Positions 18,872 to 27,251 of a DNA stretch of 33,028 nucleotides are shown piece by piece (the first letter of the stretch is position 1; every line of letters begins with the position of its first letter). The translations under genes and the position numbers were made by a program. This DNA is from Planctomycetota bacterium (GTDB lineage Bacteria; Planctomycetota; Planctomycetia; Pirellulales; UBA1268), in assembly GCA_003670865.1 (NCBI GenBank), contig QWQJ01000067.1, forward strand, positions 1-33,028, read 5' to 3'. The notes below the pieces were generated by a model. It did no database searches. It had not been told where the DNA came from and worked only from the letters and a program-made list of their open reading frames with translations.

Positions 18872-20227
18872 TCATTCTGCAATGCTCTCTAACCACTCGG
18901 CAAACCGAGGATAGATTCTTTCGCGATCGAATTCTACTGCCGCCAGCAGTCGGGCATTCTGGCGAAAATGAAGCAACCTCGTGCGATCATCGGCCAGCGA
19001 CGATATCGCGCTGGCGAGTGAGGTAGCGTTGCCAGATGTGTAACGGATGCCCGCCCCAAAGTGATCGATGAGCTTTTCTAATTCACCCGGCAGGGAGTTG
19101 ACGATTGCCAGCCCAGCGGCCGCGTAGTCGCAGGCTTTATACGGCACAGACACGAGTGATTCGGGCTTGACTAAAACAAGTCCCACAGCACACTCGCTCA
19201 AGAGTTTCGCGTAGGCTCCTCTACTCAGGAGCCCATGCGTAAGCACGCGGCACGATCCACTCAGAGCTGCGGCCGACTGCCGCAGCGAGGCTTCAAGCGA
19301 GCCTGTGCCAGCGATATGCAGCGTGGCTTTGGTACCACTTGAAGAAAGCATTTTGGCCGCGGCGATGAGCGTATCAAGATCCTGCCCAGCTTCCAGGGTG
19401 CCCGAATAAACACACTCAAGCGATTCAGTAACAAGCCTCGCTTGTACATTTTTAATCGCTTGATCCGCAGTCGGAACAGGATTGTAGTTTCGAGGTGGGG
19501 CCGCAAATTCCTCTACGTAAGCACCGAGATAACAGACAAAGTGGGGCTTTGACGCCGCTGTCTCGAAAGGAGTATCTGGCGTGTCATCTCTCTGTTGAGC
19601 CACACCTTCTCCCAGGATTGCATTGGCATACGCCTGCGTGGCCGCCGAGATTCCATCAGCTGCTTCAATCACAATTTTTCGTCGTCGATACATGCCTCCC
19701 AAGAGCAGTGGTGAGAGAATTTTGCGCAGCCACTGTGGACCAGGCACAAGCCGCTCAAGTGTCTCGGGCCAAATCTCCGTAAGATCAACGATGCATTGGG
19801 CATCCAGTCGCTGGGCTAATCGCAAAGCTGCCTCGGGTCCTTCCAGGGGTGACAGGCTGGCCAGGATCAGATCGGGCCGAGAAAGCTGGCCGGAAGCAAT
19901 GGATTCGTTGGCCAATCGCTCAAAGGTGCGGCTAAAGTCGCGGTGGCTAGCAAAACGAGCCAGTGAAGCATTTTTCTGATAGGGCCGCACGGCCACCAAT
20001 CGCATGGCAAAGCCCTCGTCCTCGCGGATACCCAAGGGCACGCGGCGAATCGCTTTGCGACGGTGGCTCCATGTGGAACTCCACCATGTCACATCGTGCC
20101 CTCGGCTAGCCAGTATGCGGGCAAGCGACCAATAGCGCAGTGGGGGCAGGCCTTCTCCCGGGATGTCATCGAATGGGTTGACGATCCAGATGGTAAGAGG
20201 TGGGGGCAGGGGCGCGGCTCGACTCAT
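18872..20227 (-). CDS. Glycosyltransferase, GT4/GT-B type
   Basis: From ATG 20227 this is a 451-residue GT-B glycosyltransferase of the glycosyl transferase 1/4 clan. The N-terminal acceptor half has WIVNPFDDIPGEGLPPLRY and GHDVTWWSS, a pattern seen in WbuB/CapM-like polysaccharide enzymes. The C-terminal donor half has CVYSGTLEAGQDLDTLI, ATLHIAGTGS, and the SVPYKACDYAAAGLAIVNS loop. An in-frame GTG at 20278 adds 17 residues without family support. No clear ribosome-binding site is present. Donor and acceptor sugars are unknown. It is the first gene after the PQQ pseudogene and leads the downstream glycan group. Confidence 0.88.
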   Translation of the reverse strand: MSRAAPLPPPLTIWIVNPFDDIPGEGLPPLRYWSLARILASRGHDVTWWSSTWSHRRKAIRRVPLGIREDEGFAMRLVAVRPYQKNASLARFASHRDFSRTFERLANESIASGQLSRPDLILASLSPLEGPEAALRLAQRLDAQCIVDLTEIWPETLERLVPGPQWLRKILSPLLLGGMYRRRKIVIEAADGISAATQAYANAILGEGVAQQRDDTPDTPFETAASKPHFVCYLGAYVEEFAAPPRNYNPVPTADQAIKNVQARLVTESLECVYSGTLEAGQDLDTLIAAAKMLSSSGTKATLHIAGTGSLEASLRQSAAALSGSCRVLTHGLLSRGAYAKLLSECAVGLVLVKPESLVSVPYKACDYAAAGLAIVNSLPGELEKLIDHFGAGIRYTSGNATSLASAISSLADDRTRLLHFRQNARLLAAVEFDRERIYPRFAEWLESIAE

Positions 20228-20295
20228 ACTGAGGAGCGTAGCAAAACCAACTCGATTGACAGAAGTCCGTCGCGCCACACGGCCAAAGGACTGCC

Positions 20296-21180
20296 TTACT
20301 CTGGGTCTTGTGGGCCTCGACAGTTGAGCGCTAGAAGTTGTCCAACGCTGCGAAAAAACATCCTTCCTTCGACCACTGCAGGGGTTGATCGCGAGGCTTG
20401 ATTGAATGTTGATCGCCCAAGGATCTCAAATGCCTTGCCATCGGCAATCACAGCCACCTCGCCGTCGGCCGAGACATTGAGCACGGTGCCGCCGACAACG
20501 ATGGTTGATCTTTAAAACATGCCCCCTACGCGACGTTTCCAGATCACAGATCCATCGGCAACGGCCATGCATACCACAACGCCTCGGTCGCCCCAAAGAT
20601 AGAGCCGTTTTCCCGAGCAGACTGGCGTTGGCACATAAGGAGCCATGCTGCAGTCCAATTGGTAGACAAGTTTTGGTTCAAATGGTGGAGCCGCGACTGC
20701 TGCAGGAAGAAGTCGCGAGGCGGCTAGTTGCTTGTCGGTCGGAATCTCGAGCGCCACGAGCGAGTTATCGCCTCCTCCATCTCCACACGTGCGGATCACA
20801 AGCCCGTCGACCCTTATCGGTGATGAAACTGTGTGACGGGGAAATCAGCGGCATTCCCGTTCCGCTGGCCGGATCAATCCCGGTGAGGCCATGCGATGTG
20901 CTGGCAAGCACAACCTGCGGCAGGCCGTCACCAGACAAGACGAGCGGCGTTGAATCGGCTGTTTTTCTCGGTCTGGCGAGGCATGCCAGAGCCGTTGGCC
21001 TACGTGAGAGAAAGCTTCGGCTCGCAGATTGTCTTGCGTGGCCCAAAGCCAGTAGACCCCCGTTTCGTTTGCCACGATCGAACCCGATGCCGAGCTATTC
21101 TGGAGATGATGGGGTTGGATCGGCCGCAGCCGCGATTGGCGGCCCAGGGACAACCCGTCTAAAAATGACTGCGTTCCGCT
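20296..21180 (-). pseudogene. Decayed PQQ-like beta-propeller repeat protein
   Basis: Conceptual translation recovers most of a PQQ-type WD-like propeller (blades such as VADGSVIWKRRVGG and DGEVAVIADGKAFEILG, ending in STPAVVEGRMFF), but no single frame is intact. Reading 5' to 3' on the minus strand: one frame gives SIVANETGVYWLW and QRLWHAS, shifts at the A5 run (20962-20966) into DSTPLVLSGDGLPQVV, shifts back near 20809-20815 into GDGGGDNSLVALEI, then meets an in-frame TAA at 20512-20514 directly after GGMF and continues as STIVVGGTVLNVSADGEV to a stop at 20296. The first 100 or so residues expected of the family are missing; the remnant starts right after the stop of the giant PVC gene. 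The two frame changes could also be sequencing errors, but the nonsense codon and the missing start make loss of function likely. Confidence 0.82.
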
Positions 21181-21189
21181 GGGACCGCA

Positions 21190-24100
21190 TTACTCAACTT
21201 GCTGTGCTGCAAAAAGCGGATCTTTTTTGTCGCCACGCGCCATCAAATAAGCCATCAAATCCAGAATTTCTTCTCGCGTCAGCTTGTTTAAGAGCCCCTG
21301 CGGCATGATTGATACTTGTGACTTGATGCGTTCATCAATCTCCATTTTTTGAAGTACGGTAGGCTCGCAGCGGGCCAATGGATCGACGAGAACTTTCACT
21401 TCTGCAGGAGTTTCCTCGACGATCATGCCCGTTACGACCTTGCCTGAGTCAAGTACAAATGTGTGCGACTGATACTTCTCGGCGATATCTTTTGAGGGTT
21501 CAAAAATCGACCCGAGGATGTACTCAGTCGTGTGCTTCGATGACTCAATCTTGGTCAAGTCTGGCCCAAGTTCACGGCCCTCGTTATTGAGCTTGTGACA
21601 GCCAACGCAATTAGCAGCCTTGAAGAGGTTTTTACCAACTTCAAAGGAACGACCCGCTGGAAGTTTCTTAATATCGCCAACCAGATCGTCATATTTCCAC
21701 TCGGTATTGCGTCCAATAGAAGCCAAGAGTTCGTCTTGCATCGGCAACGGATGAGCAGCGAGGTAGGCCGCAGGATTAGCCTGATACCCCTCCAGATTTT
21801 CAACAACAACGAGCGCTCCATACATGCGTCTCCAGTGCCCTGGATAGGTACACACATAAGGATAAATGCCTGGCGTCTTTGGAACCTCAAAGCTGAGCGT
21901 CTGATTCTGGCCCGGTTCAAGCAAACGACTGGCTAATAAAACTTTGTCGCTCTTGGGAACAAAATTTCTCTCGCGGGCATCAGCATCTCTGGCTGTGGCT
22001 TCCGCCAGAAGACCGATCTCTTCAAGCGAACCCGGCTGGACGATTGCAAAATTGTGCGGCATGTTGTCCGTATTTGAGAAGCGAAACTCAACCGGAAAAC
22101 CGGCCTGGACAACAAGCGTTTCCTTGTCGTAGATCATCCGTTCCACCACCGTGCCGATGGCAATCACACGCACATCAAGATTTTCCAGACGCTCCCCGAC
22201 AGCCTTGGCCTGTTCTGGTGCCAGTTTGTTCGAGAGGATTTTAGCAAATGCAATCGCCTCAATTGCCGACCCTGCCGTCCGAAAGGAAGCCGGAATACCG
22301 CTGACATATCCGACGATGTTGTCGACCAAACCAGGCACTTCCTGAGAAGCCCAATCCTGCTCTGGGATCGTACAAAGAACACCGATCGCAGCAGTTCGAT
22401 GCTGGTCAGCTTTTACAAGTTTTACGAGCGCTAAAAACTTCTCGGCCCCGTGCCCAGGAATCGCCGCCAAAGAACGAATCGCAATGTCCTGGAGCGTCTC
22501 CACGCCACCACCGACTGCGAGTCGATCGGCAGCAATTTTTTGCTTGGGAAAATTGGGGCCTGCCCACGAGACTTCAAGCCCACTGCCGCCACTACCGTTA
22601 AAATAGGTCACCACGATCGAATGCATGCCGGCAGTTAAATCAATCGCCTCTTGCATTTCACGCATGCCTTGAAGCCGATCGTTATTGATCAACATTTTAT
22701 CGTCGATATAGATTCGGGAACCGTCGTCGGAGCTAATAAAAAATATGTATTTGCCGCTCTCGGCAATCTGAATTGTGCCGCTGAATCGCAGCGCATACTC
22801 ATCATTTCTTTCTCTCTGTGGAACGTTTATCACGATTTCTGGAACAATCCCGCTGGTGTGCGGCTTGAGTTGTGCAAGGGTTTCAATTGCAACATTGGCT
22901 GGGTTTGGCTGAAAATAGTCGACCGCAATGCCGCGTTGCAGTAATCCAGAACCGCTCGTTTCAGCCTTCAAATTAGGAGGCAGATCAAACATCAAGGCGG
23001 CAACGGCTTCGTACAATCCGCTGCGCAGTTTTTCATCGGCCACAAGGGGCACCGCAGCGAGCAGATCTCGCAGACTTTCCTTGCTCTTTGAGGCCGCCAG
23101 AAACATTGGGTCGCCCGAACCATCCGCCACTATGCAGGCGACATAGCCAAGCCGCCGAGTCTGAGCGGCAGAACCTTTGGCTGTCAATGTTTCAATTCTA
23201 TTTCTCACCTTTTTTAACTCGGCAACAGGCTGCTCGGCCAGCAGTTGTCCAAGGCCTTCAAGCGACTCCGTCTGTCCCCCAGCATCGCGGTCTTCGATCA
23301 ACGTGAGCAGCAGCGGTAGCGAACTCATCTTTTGTAATTCCGCAAGACCTTCCAGCGATGCTCGTAAAGCAGCAGTCGGAGCATTGGGCCGATTCAAAAT
23401 CGCCTGACAGACCGCTTCTGATCGCGGCATTTTTAAGAGATCGTCGACGCTGGCATTTCGCAACGTGTAGGCTTGAGCCGCAGGCGAAAGCGGTTTCGAC
23501 GAAGCGATCGCGTCTTGCACGAGTTTATCAACATTGATTTTACCGCGTGCGTAGTTGAGGACATTGTCGAGTTCCGGATCAGTCGGACGCGAAGCAGCCT
23601 CAAAGATCACTTCGGCTGCGGCGACACCCTCAAAATTGACTGCCGTCTTGACCGCTTCAGCCCTTACAAGAGGAGAACTATCGCGGGCGGCAGCAATCAG
23701 GGTCGATTCCCAATCGGGAACTTTATTGCCCCAGTGGCCAAGCGTGCGAATCGCCGCTGCTCGCACTCGCGGCTCATTGGTAGCCGCAACGATCTTTAGT
23801 AATTCTGCATTTGGCACGCGGTGCTCTTCAAAAACCCAGAGACATTCAAGTAACGCCTGCGAGTGGTCGGGATTTGTTGGATCGAGGGCCTTTGCCCACG
23901 CACTGACTTCCGTCGTGACAAGCTTGGTATCGCGACCACTCAGCTCCAATCGCGCGCGATAACGGGTGCTGTTTTCTTTGGCGAAGAAGGCTTGGCACAC
24001 CTCTGGAATCGGCTTGCCTTTCATGTGAATGGGCTTCACAAGCGGCCGATCCTTAGCCGTCACTCGATAAATGCGACCGTGCTCGTGGTCGCGGTTCGGA

Positions 24101-26154
24101 TCTCGCATGTTGTGCTGCATGTGACCGATGATCGCGTTGCTCCAGTCGGAGACATAAAGCGCGCCGTCGCCACCAATCTCTACATCGGTTGGCCGAAAAT
24201 TTGGGTCCGCCGAGACAAGAATCGGTTCAATTTCTGTGGCTGTGATCTCGGCTCCGTTGTATTTCACCTCGTGCTGCAGCACGCCCAAAAAACCGATGCA
24301 GTTACAAATCAGGAAGTTGCCCTGATTTTTTTCAGGAAACTGACTGCTGGAAAGAATGCCTGTGGCCGCCACAGGCCGAACTCGCATCTTGAACCACGGC
24401 TTGTGGCCGACTCCCTTACCAATATTGACATACGCACCACTGCCGCCCGTGCCGTCGTTGGCAAACTGATAGCCCCATTGGTCAAATACATCACCGTGAG
24501 GATTTGGCCCAATCGGAAAATGAAACTCCATTTCAAATGTGCGTGGGTTAAATCGATGCACGCCACTTTCCCCTGAGCGAACCGTGCGAGTCGGCGTTTC
24601 CATCGTGGCCATATTAAAAACACCTCTCGACCAGTAGAGCCAGCCGTCCGGCCCCATCAGCAGCGCATTGGCTGAGTGATGCGAGTCGGCACTGCAGACG
24701 CCTTGCAGCATGCGGATCTTCACATCGGCCTTATCGTCGCCGTCGGTGTCCTTCAAAAACCATATCTCGGGCAAGGCCGCGACAAGCATGCCGCCGCCCC
24801 AGAATTCAAATCCCGTGACACTATTCAGATCGTCGGCAAAGGTTACGCATCGATCGGCCACTCCGTCGCCATTGTCGTCAGGGAGGCAAACGATCTTGTC
24901 GCGACGGGGTTCTTTTGGATTCCAATGGGGATAGGACGGCCAGACCGAAACAAACAGCCGTCCATCGGTATCGACTGCCATCTGCACAGGATTGACGATT
25001 TCAGGAAACATTTCTTCGGAGGCGAAAAGATTGACCTGCATGCCGTCGGCAATGCGCATCTTTTCAATCGCTTCTTTACCACCCAGATAAATATGCTTGC
25101 CGTCAGGCAACTTGCCCGCAATATTTGTTTTGACTTCGAGTTCCGCAGGCAGATTGCTGTCATCCACGACTTTGTCTTGACCACGCGCAACCGCCCAAAC
25201 ACGCTCGTCGCGGTTGGTTGTCATGACATCGAGAATTTCCATCTCTCGCATCATGACATCGGCATTCGATTGCCCAAACCAAGCCAGTTTGGAGCGACCA
25301 CCAAACACGTTGTAGCCGTCAACCACACGGTAACGGCTGAACCAGTGGTAATTCTTGTCGAGCACCGCCTGCCGCAACCGCACCAACTGCTTGTCATCTT
25401 CTTTGTCATCTTTGGCAACCTTTGTTGTGCCAAATAATTCCTTGACGATGAGCTTGGAAACGGCTTTGTCACCGTCGTCGAGCAAGTGAATGCCATTCAT
25501 GGTCAGCGGTTTGTCGGCCGAGGCATATAATTTTTGAGTGGGAGTAAAGAGGTCTACAAAAACGACTCCCTTTTCTTTACAGACTTCCTGCATGGCCTGT
25601 GTGTAGATCGCTATTTTTTCATTGTTGGCTGTGCCATCCGGCAGATTCGGGTTTTTTAGATTTTCGTGAGCGATCGGTGAGAAAAAAACGAGCCGGGGAG
25701 TCGATTCGCCGTTGTATTTCTGTGCCAGCATTCCGCCGATTGTTTCGGCCAGATCCTTGCGAAAGCCTGCCAAGGCATCCGGCCCGCGGAGGGCCTCGTT
25801 GTAGCCAAAGAAACAGAAAACAACGTTCGCCTTCGTTTTTGTCAGCCACTGATCGGGACTGCCAAAATTTTCTTCCCGCTGGCGAATCTTGAGTTCATCG
25901 CCTGAGTAGCCCAAATTACGGAACGTGATGTCGAGTTCGGGATAGAGCGCGTAGATATAGGTTTCGAGCCAAGCCGAGTGCTGCATCCTGTCGGCTAGCG
26001 TGTTGCCGATAAAGGCAATCCGATCACCTTTATGAAGTTCTAGCAGGGGTTCTGCGCTGTGGGCTACACCCTGCGGACCCAAGAACTGACCTAAGCACAG
26101 ACAAAAGACGATTGCCAAAAACGTTGCAACCGATTGAAAGTAGTGTCGTTGCAT
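21190..26154 (-). CDS. Giant PVC-type multidomain protein: SGNH-like, propeller, HEAT, PA14, cupredoxin, cytochrome c
   Basis: The 1654-residue exported protein has a signal peptide (about 1-34). Domains in order: SGNH-hydrolase-like (40-245; FIGNTLADR, FFGYNEAL, NGIHL), PVC-type membrane-bound dehydrogenase beta-propeller (about 360-700; NPVQMAVDTDGRLFV, GGDGALYVSDWSNAIIG), HEAT-like helices (about 710-1050), PA14 (about 1068-1215; IFFISSDDGSRIYIDD), more helices, cupredoxin (about 1327-1452) with a full type 1 copper set H1367, C1435, H1440, M1444, and cytochrome c (about 1500-1645) with CVGCH at 1516-1520 and likely distal ligand M1617. The family is specific to planctomycetes and relatives; a role in periplasmic oxidation of sugars or in polysaccharide breakdown is proposed for relatives, not proven. 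The catalytic Ser of the SGNH domain is replaced by Thr. It stands alone between the glycan operon (219-base gap) and the PQQ pseudogene. Confidence 0.95.
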   Translation of the reverse strand: MQRHYFQSVATFLAIVFCLCLGQFLGPQGVAHSAEPLLELHKGDRIAFIGNTLADRMQHSAWLETYIYALYPELDITFRNLGYSGDELKIRQREENFGSPDQWLTKTKANVVFCFFGYNEALRGPDALAGFRKDLAETIGGMLAQKYNGESTPRLVFFSPIAHENLKNPNLPDGTANNEKIAIYTQAMQEVCKEKGVVFVDLFTPTQKLYASADKPLTMNGIHLLDDGDKAVSKLIVKELFGTTKVAKDDKEDDKQLVRLRQAVLDKNYHWFSRYRVVDGYNVFGGRSKLAWFGQSNADVMMREMEILDVMTTNRDERVWAVARGQDKVVDDSNLPAELEVKTNIAGKLPDGKHIYLGGKEAIEKMRIADGMQVNLFASEEMFPEIVNPVQMAVDTDGRLFVSVWPSYPHWNPKEPRRDKIVCLPDDNGDGVADRCVTFADDLNSVTGFEFWGGGMLVAALPEIWFLKDTDGDDKADVKIRMLQGVCSADSHHSANALLMGPDGWLYWSRGVFNMATMETPTRTVRSGESGVHRFNPRTFEMEFHFPIGPNPHGDVFDQWGYQFANDGTGGSGAYVNIGKGVGHKPWFKMRVRPVAATGILSSSQFPEKNQGNFLICNCIGFLGVLQHEVKYNGAEITATEIEPILVSADPNFRPTDVEIGGDGALYVSDWSNAIIGHMQHNMRDPNRDHEHGRIYRVTAKDRPLVKPIHMKGKPIPEVCQAFFAKENSTRYRARLELSGRDTKLVTTEVSAWAKALDPTNPDHSQALLECLWVFEEHRVPNAELLKIVAATNEPRVRAAAIRTLGHWGNKVPDWESTLIAAARDSSPLVRAEAVKTAVNFEGVAAAEVIFEAASRPTDPELDNVLNYARGKINVDKLVQDAIASSKPLSPAAQAYTLRNASVDDLLKMPRSEAVCQAILNRPNAPTAALRASLEGLAELQKMSSLPLLLTLIEDRDAGGQTESLEGLGQLLAEQPVAELKKVRNRIETLTAKGSAAQTRRLGYVACIVADGSGDPMFLAASKSKESLRDLLAAVPLVADEKLRSGLYEAVAALMFDLPPNLKAETSGSGLLQRGIAVDYFQPNPANVAIETLAQLKPHTSGIVPEIVINVPQRERNDEYALRFSGTIQIAESGKYIFFISSDDGSRIYIDDKMLINNDRLQGMREMQEAIDLTAGMHSIVVTYFNGSGGSGLEVSWAGPNFPKQKIAADRLAVGGGVETLQDIAIRSLAAIPGHGAEKFLALVKLVKADQHRTAAIGVLCTIPEQDWASQEVPGLVDNIVGYVSGIPASFRTAGSAIEAIAFAKILSNKLAPEQAKAVGERLENLDVRVIAIGTVVERMIYDKETLVVQAGFPVEFRFSNTDNMPHNFAIVQPGSLEEIGLLAEATARDADARERNFVPKSDKVLLASRLLEPGQNQTLSFEVPKTPGIYPYVCTYPGHWRRMYGALVVVENLEGYQANPAAYLAAHPLPMQDELLASIGRNTEWKYDDLVGDIKKLPAGRSFEVGKNLFKAANCVGCHKLNNEGRELGPDLTKIESSKHTTEYILGSIFEPSKDIAEKYQSHTFVLDSGKVVTGMIVEETPAEVKVLVDPLARCEPTVLQKMEIDERIKSQVSIMPQGLLNKLTREEILDLMAYLMARGDKKDPLFAAQQVE

Positions 26155-26373
26155 AAGAGATTTATTGTCGCTTTCTATCGAAGGGACGGACCGTAAATCA
26201 ACGCTTTCAGCATAGCCAGAATAGACCCGACTGTCTTAAAAAATAACCGTACCGTGACACACGGCCATCAAAATTCCAAAAACCCTGCGAATTCATCTCT
26301 TTTTACCCTCAGGCACCCTCTCGGCGGGGGATCTAAGTGCGATTCAACACCGTCTTTTTGCATCCATTTCCTC
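26155..26373. other. Intergenic gap between the acyl/glycan operon and the giant PVC gene
   Basis: This 219-base, relatively AT-rich stretch should contain the end of the seven-gene glycan operon and the promoter of the PVC gene. No perfect hairpin followed by a T-run was found, and no convincing coding frame. Several A/T runs lie at 26236-26300, but a promoter could not be placed with confidence. Confidence 0.4.
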
Positions 26374-27249
26374 TTAGCCCGTCGTGCCCCCATCGATGGC
26401 GATCACTTGGCCGGTGATAAACGCAGCACGAGAACTGGTCAAAAAATCGATCGCGCTGGCAACGTCCCCCGGCAGCCCTAATCGGCCCAGTGGCGTGCGC
26501 TGAATGATTCGCGCCCGATTACTGGCCGAGAGCGATGCTGAAAGATCTGTTTCTAGAAAACCCGGGGCAACCGCGTTGACGCGAATGCCACGCGGCCCAA
26601 GTTCGCGGGCCAAACTTTTTGCAAAGCCCTCCAGCCCGGCTTTGGTGGCCGCGTAAACGGACAGCCCGGGACTTCCTCGCGATGCCACAACAGACGAAAT
26701 CAAAACAATCGAGGGACTTCCGTTGACAACCACATTCGGGCTTGCAGAACCCGCGTCGGTCGATTCATCCAAACGCCGCTGCCCGACCTTGAGTTCGAAG
26801 TCCGACAACGCTGGTTGCACCAGCATCTGCCGCACAGACTCGCGAACAAGCACGATCGATCCTTTGAGATTCACGCTCAGCATCGCTTCAATGTGGTCGT
26901 CGCTGAGAGTCGCCAGAACGCCATCGTAAGCCACCGCTGCATTAGCGATGCAGTGGTCGACATGCCCAAATCGCTCGGTAACTCGGCCCACAAACCCCCG
27001 CAGAGCGTCGGCATCGGCGGCGTCGAGTTGCTCGGCGACGAGCCTGTTTGGATAAGCCACGACAAGTGCGGCAAGAGCCGCCGAGCCGGAGCGAGAGAAT
27101 GTGGCTACGCAATCGCCTCGCTCAAGAAAACGCTCCACAAGGGCCAACCCCAGGCCTCGCGAGCCGCCGGAGATGATCGATGTAGGAGGCATAAAAATGA
27201 TTGCACCTTCTTTGTGGTCAGGAAACTCATCCGCAGCGCGTTTCGTCAT
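26374..27249 (-). CDS. SDR-family oxidoreductase, 3-oxoacyl-ACP reductase (FabG)-like
   Basis: This classical short-chain dehydrogenase probably reduces a 3-keto-acyl group on a carrier protein with NAD(P)H. In 291-residue numbering, the cofactor motif is SIISGGSRGLGLAL (24-37), the NAG-type motif is ANAAVAYDG, and the catalytic residues are Ser185/186, Tyr199 and Lys203 (SVYAATKAG). The C-terminus FITGQVIAIDGGTTG is typical of FabG-like enzymes. About 33 residues (145-178) are inserted before the catalytic Ser strand. ATG 27249 starts 2 bases after the stop of the ligase gene, favouring coupled translation; Met20 (27192) is closer to family N-termini and may be the true start. With the adjacent ligase and acyl carrier protein it likely forms an acyl-group-making unit; a sugar substrate is the alternative. 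Confidence 0.88.
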   Translation of the reverse strand: MTKRAADEFPDHKEGAIIFMPPTSIISGGSRGLGLALVERFLERGDCVATFSRSGSAALAALVVAYPNRLVAEQLDAADADALRGFVGRVTERFGHVDHCIANAAVAYDGVLATLSDDHIEAMLSVNLKGSIVLVRESVRQMLVQPALSDFELKVGQRRLDESTDAGSASPNVVVNGSPSIVLISSVVASRGSPGLSVYAATKAGLEGFAKSLARELGPRGIRVNAVAPGFLETDLSASLSASNRARIIQRTPLGRLGLPGDVASAIDFLTSSRAAFITGQVIAIDGGTTG

Positions 27250-27251
27250 TA

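Noticed and set aside
20505-21308. A 267-residue open frame on the plus strand across the PQQ remnant
   Set aside because: Its product is rich in Cys, Arg and Pro with no domain pattern, while the opposite strand reads as recognisable PQQ-propeller blades. It also runs into the 3' end of the giant PVC gene.
24676-25437. A 253-residue plus-strand frame opposite the giant PVC protein
   Set aside because: It lies wholly within the propeller and SGNH coding region and has no recognisable features.
26300-26345. Possible terminator after the SDR gene (CCCTC and GGGG runs)
   Set aside because: The arms are not continuous complements and no T-run follows in the direction of transcription.
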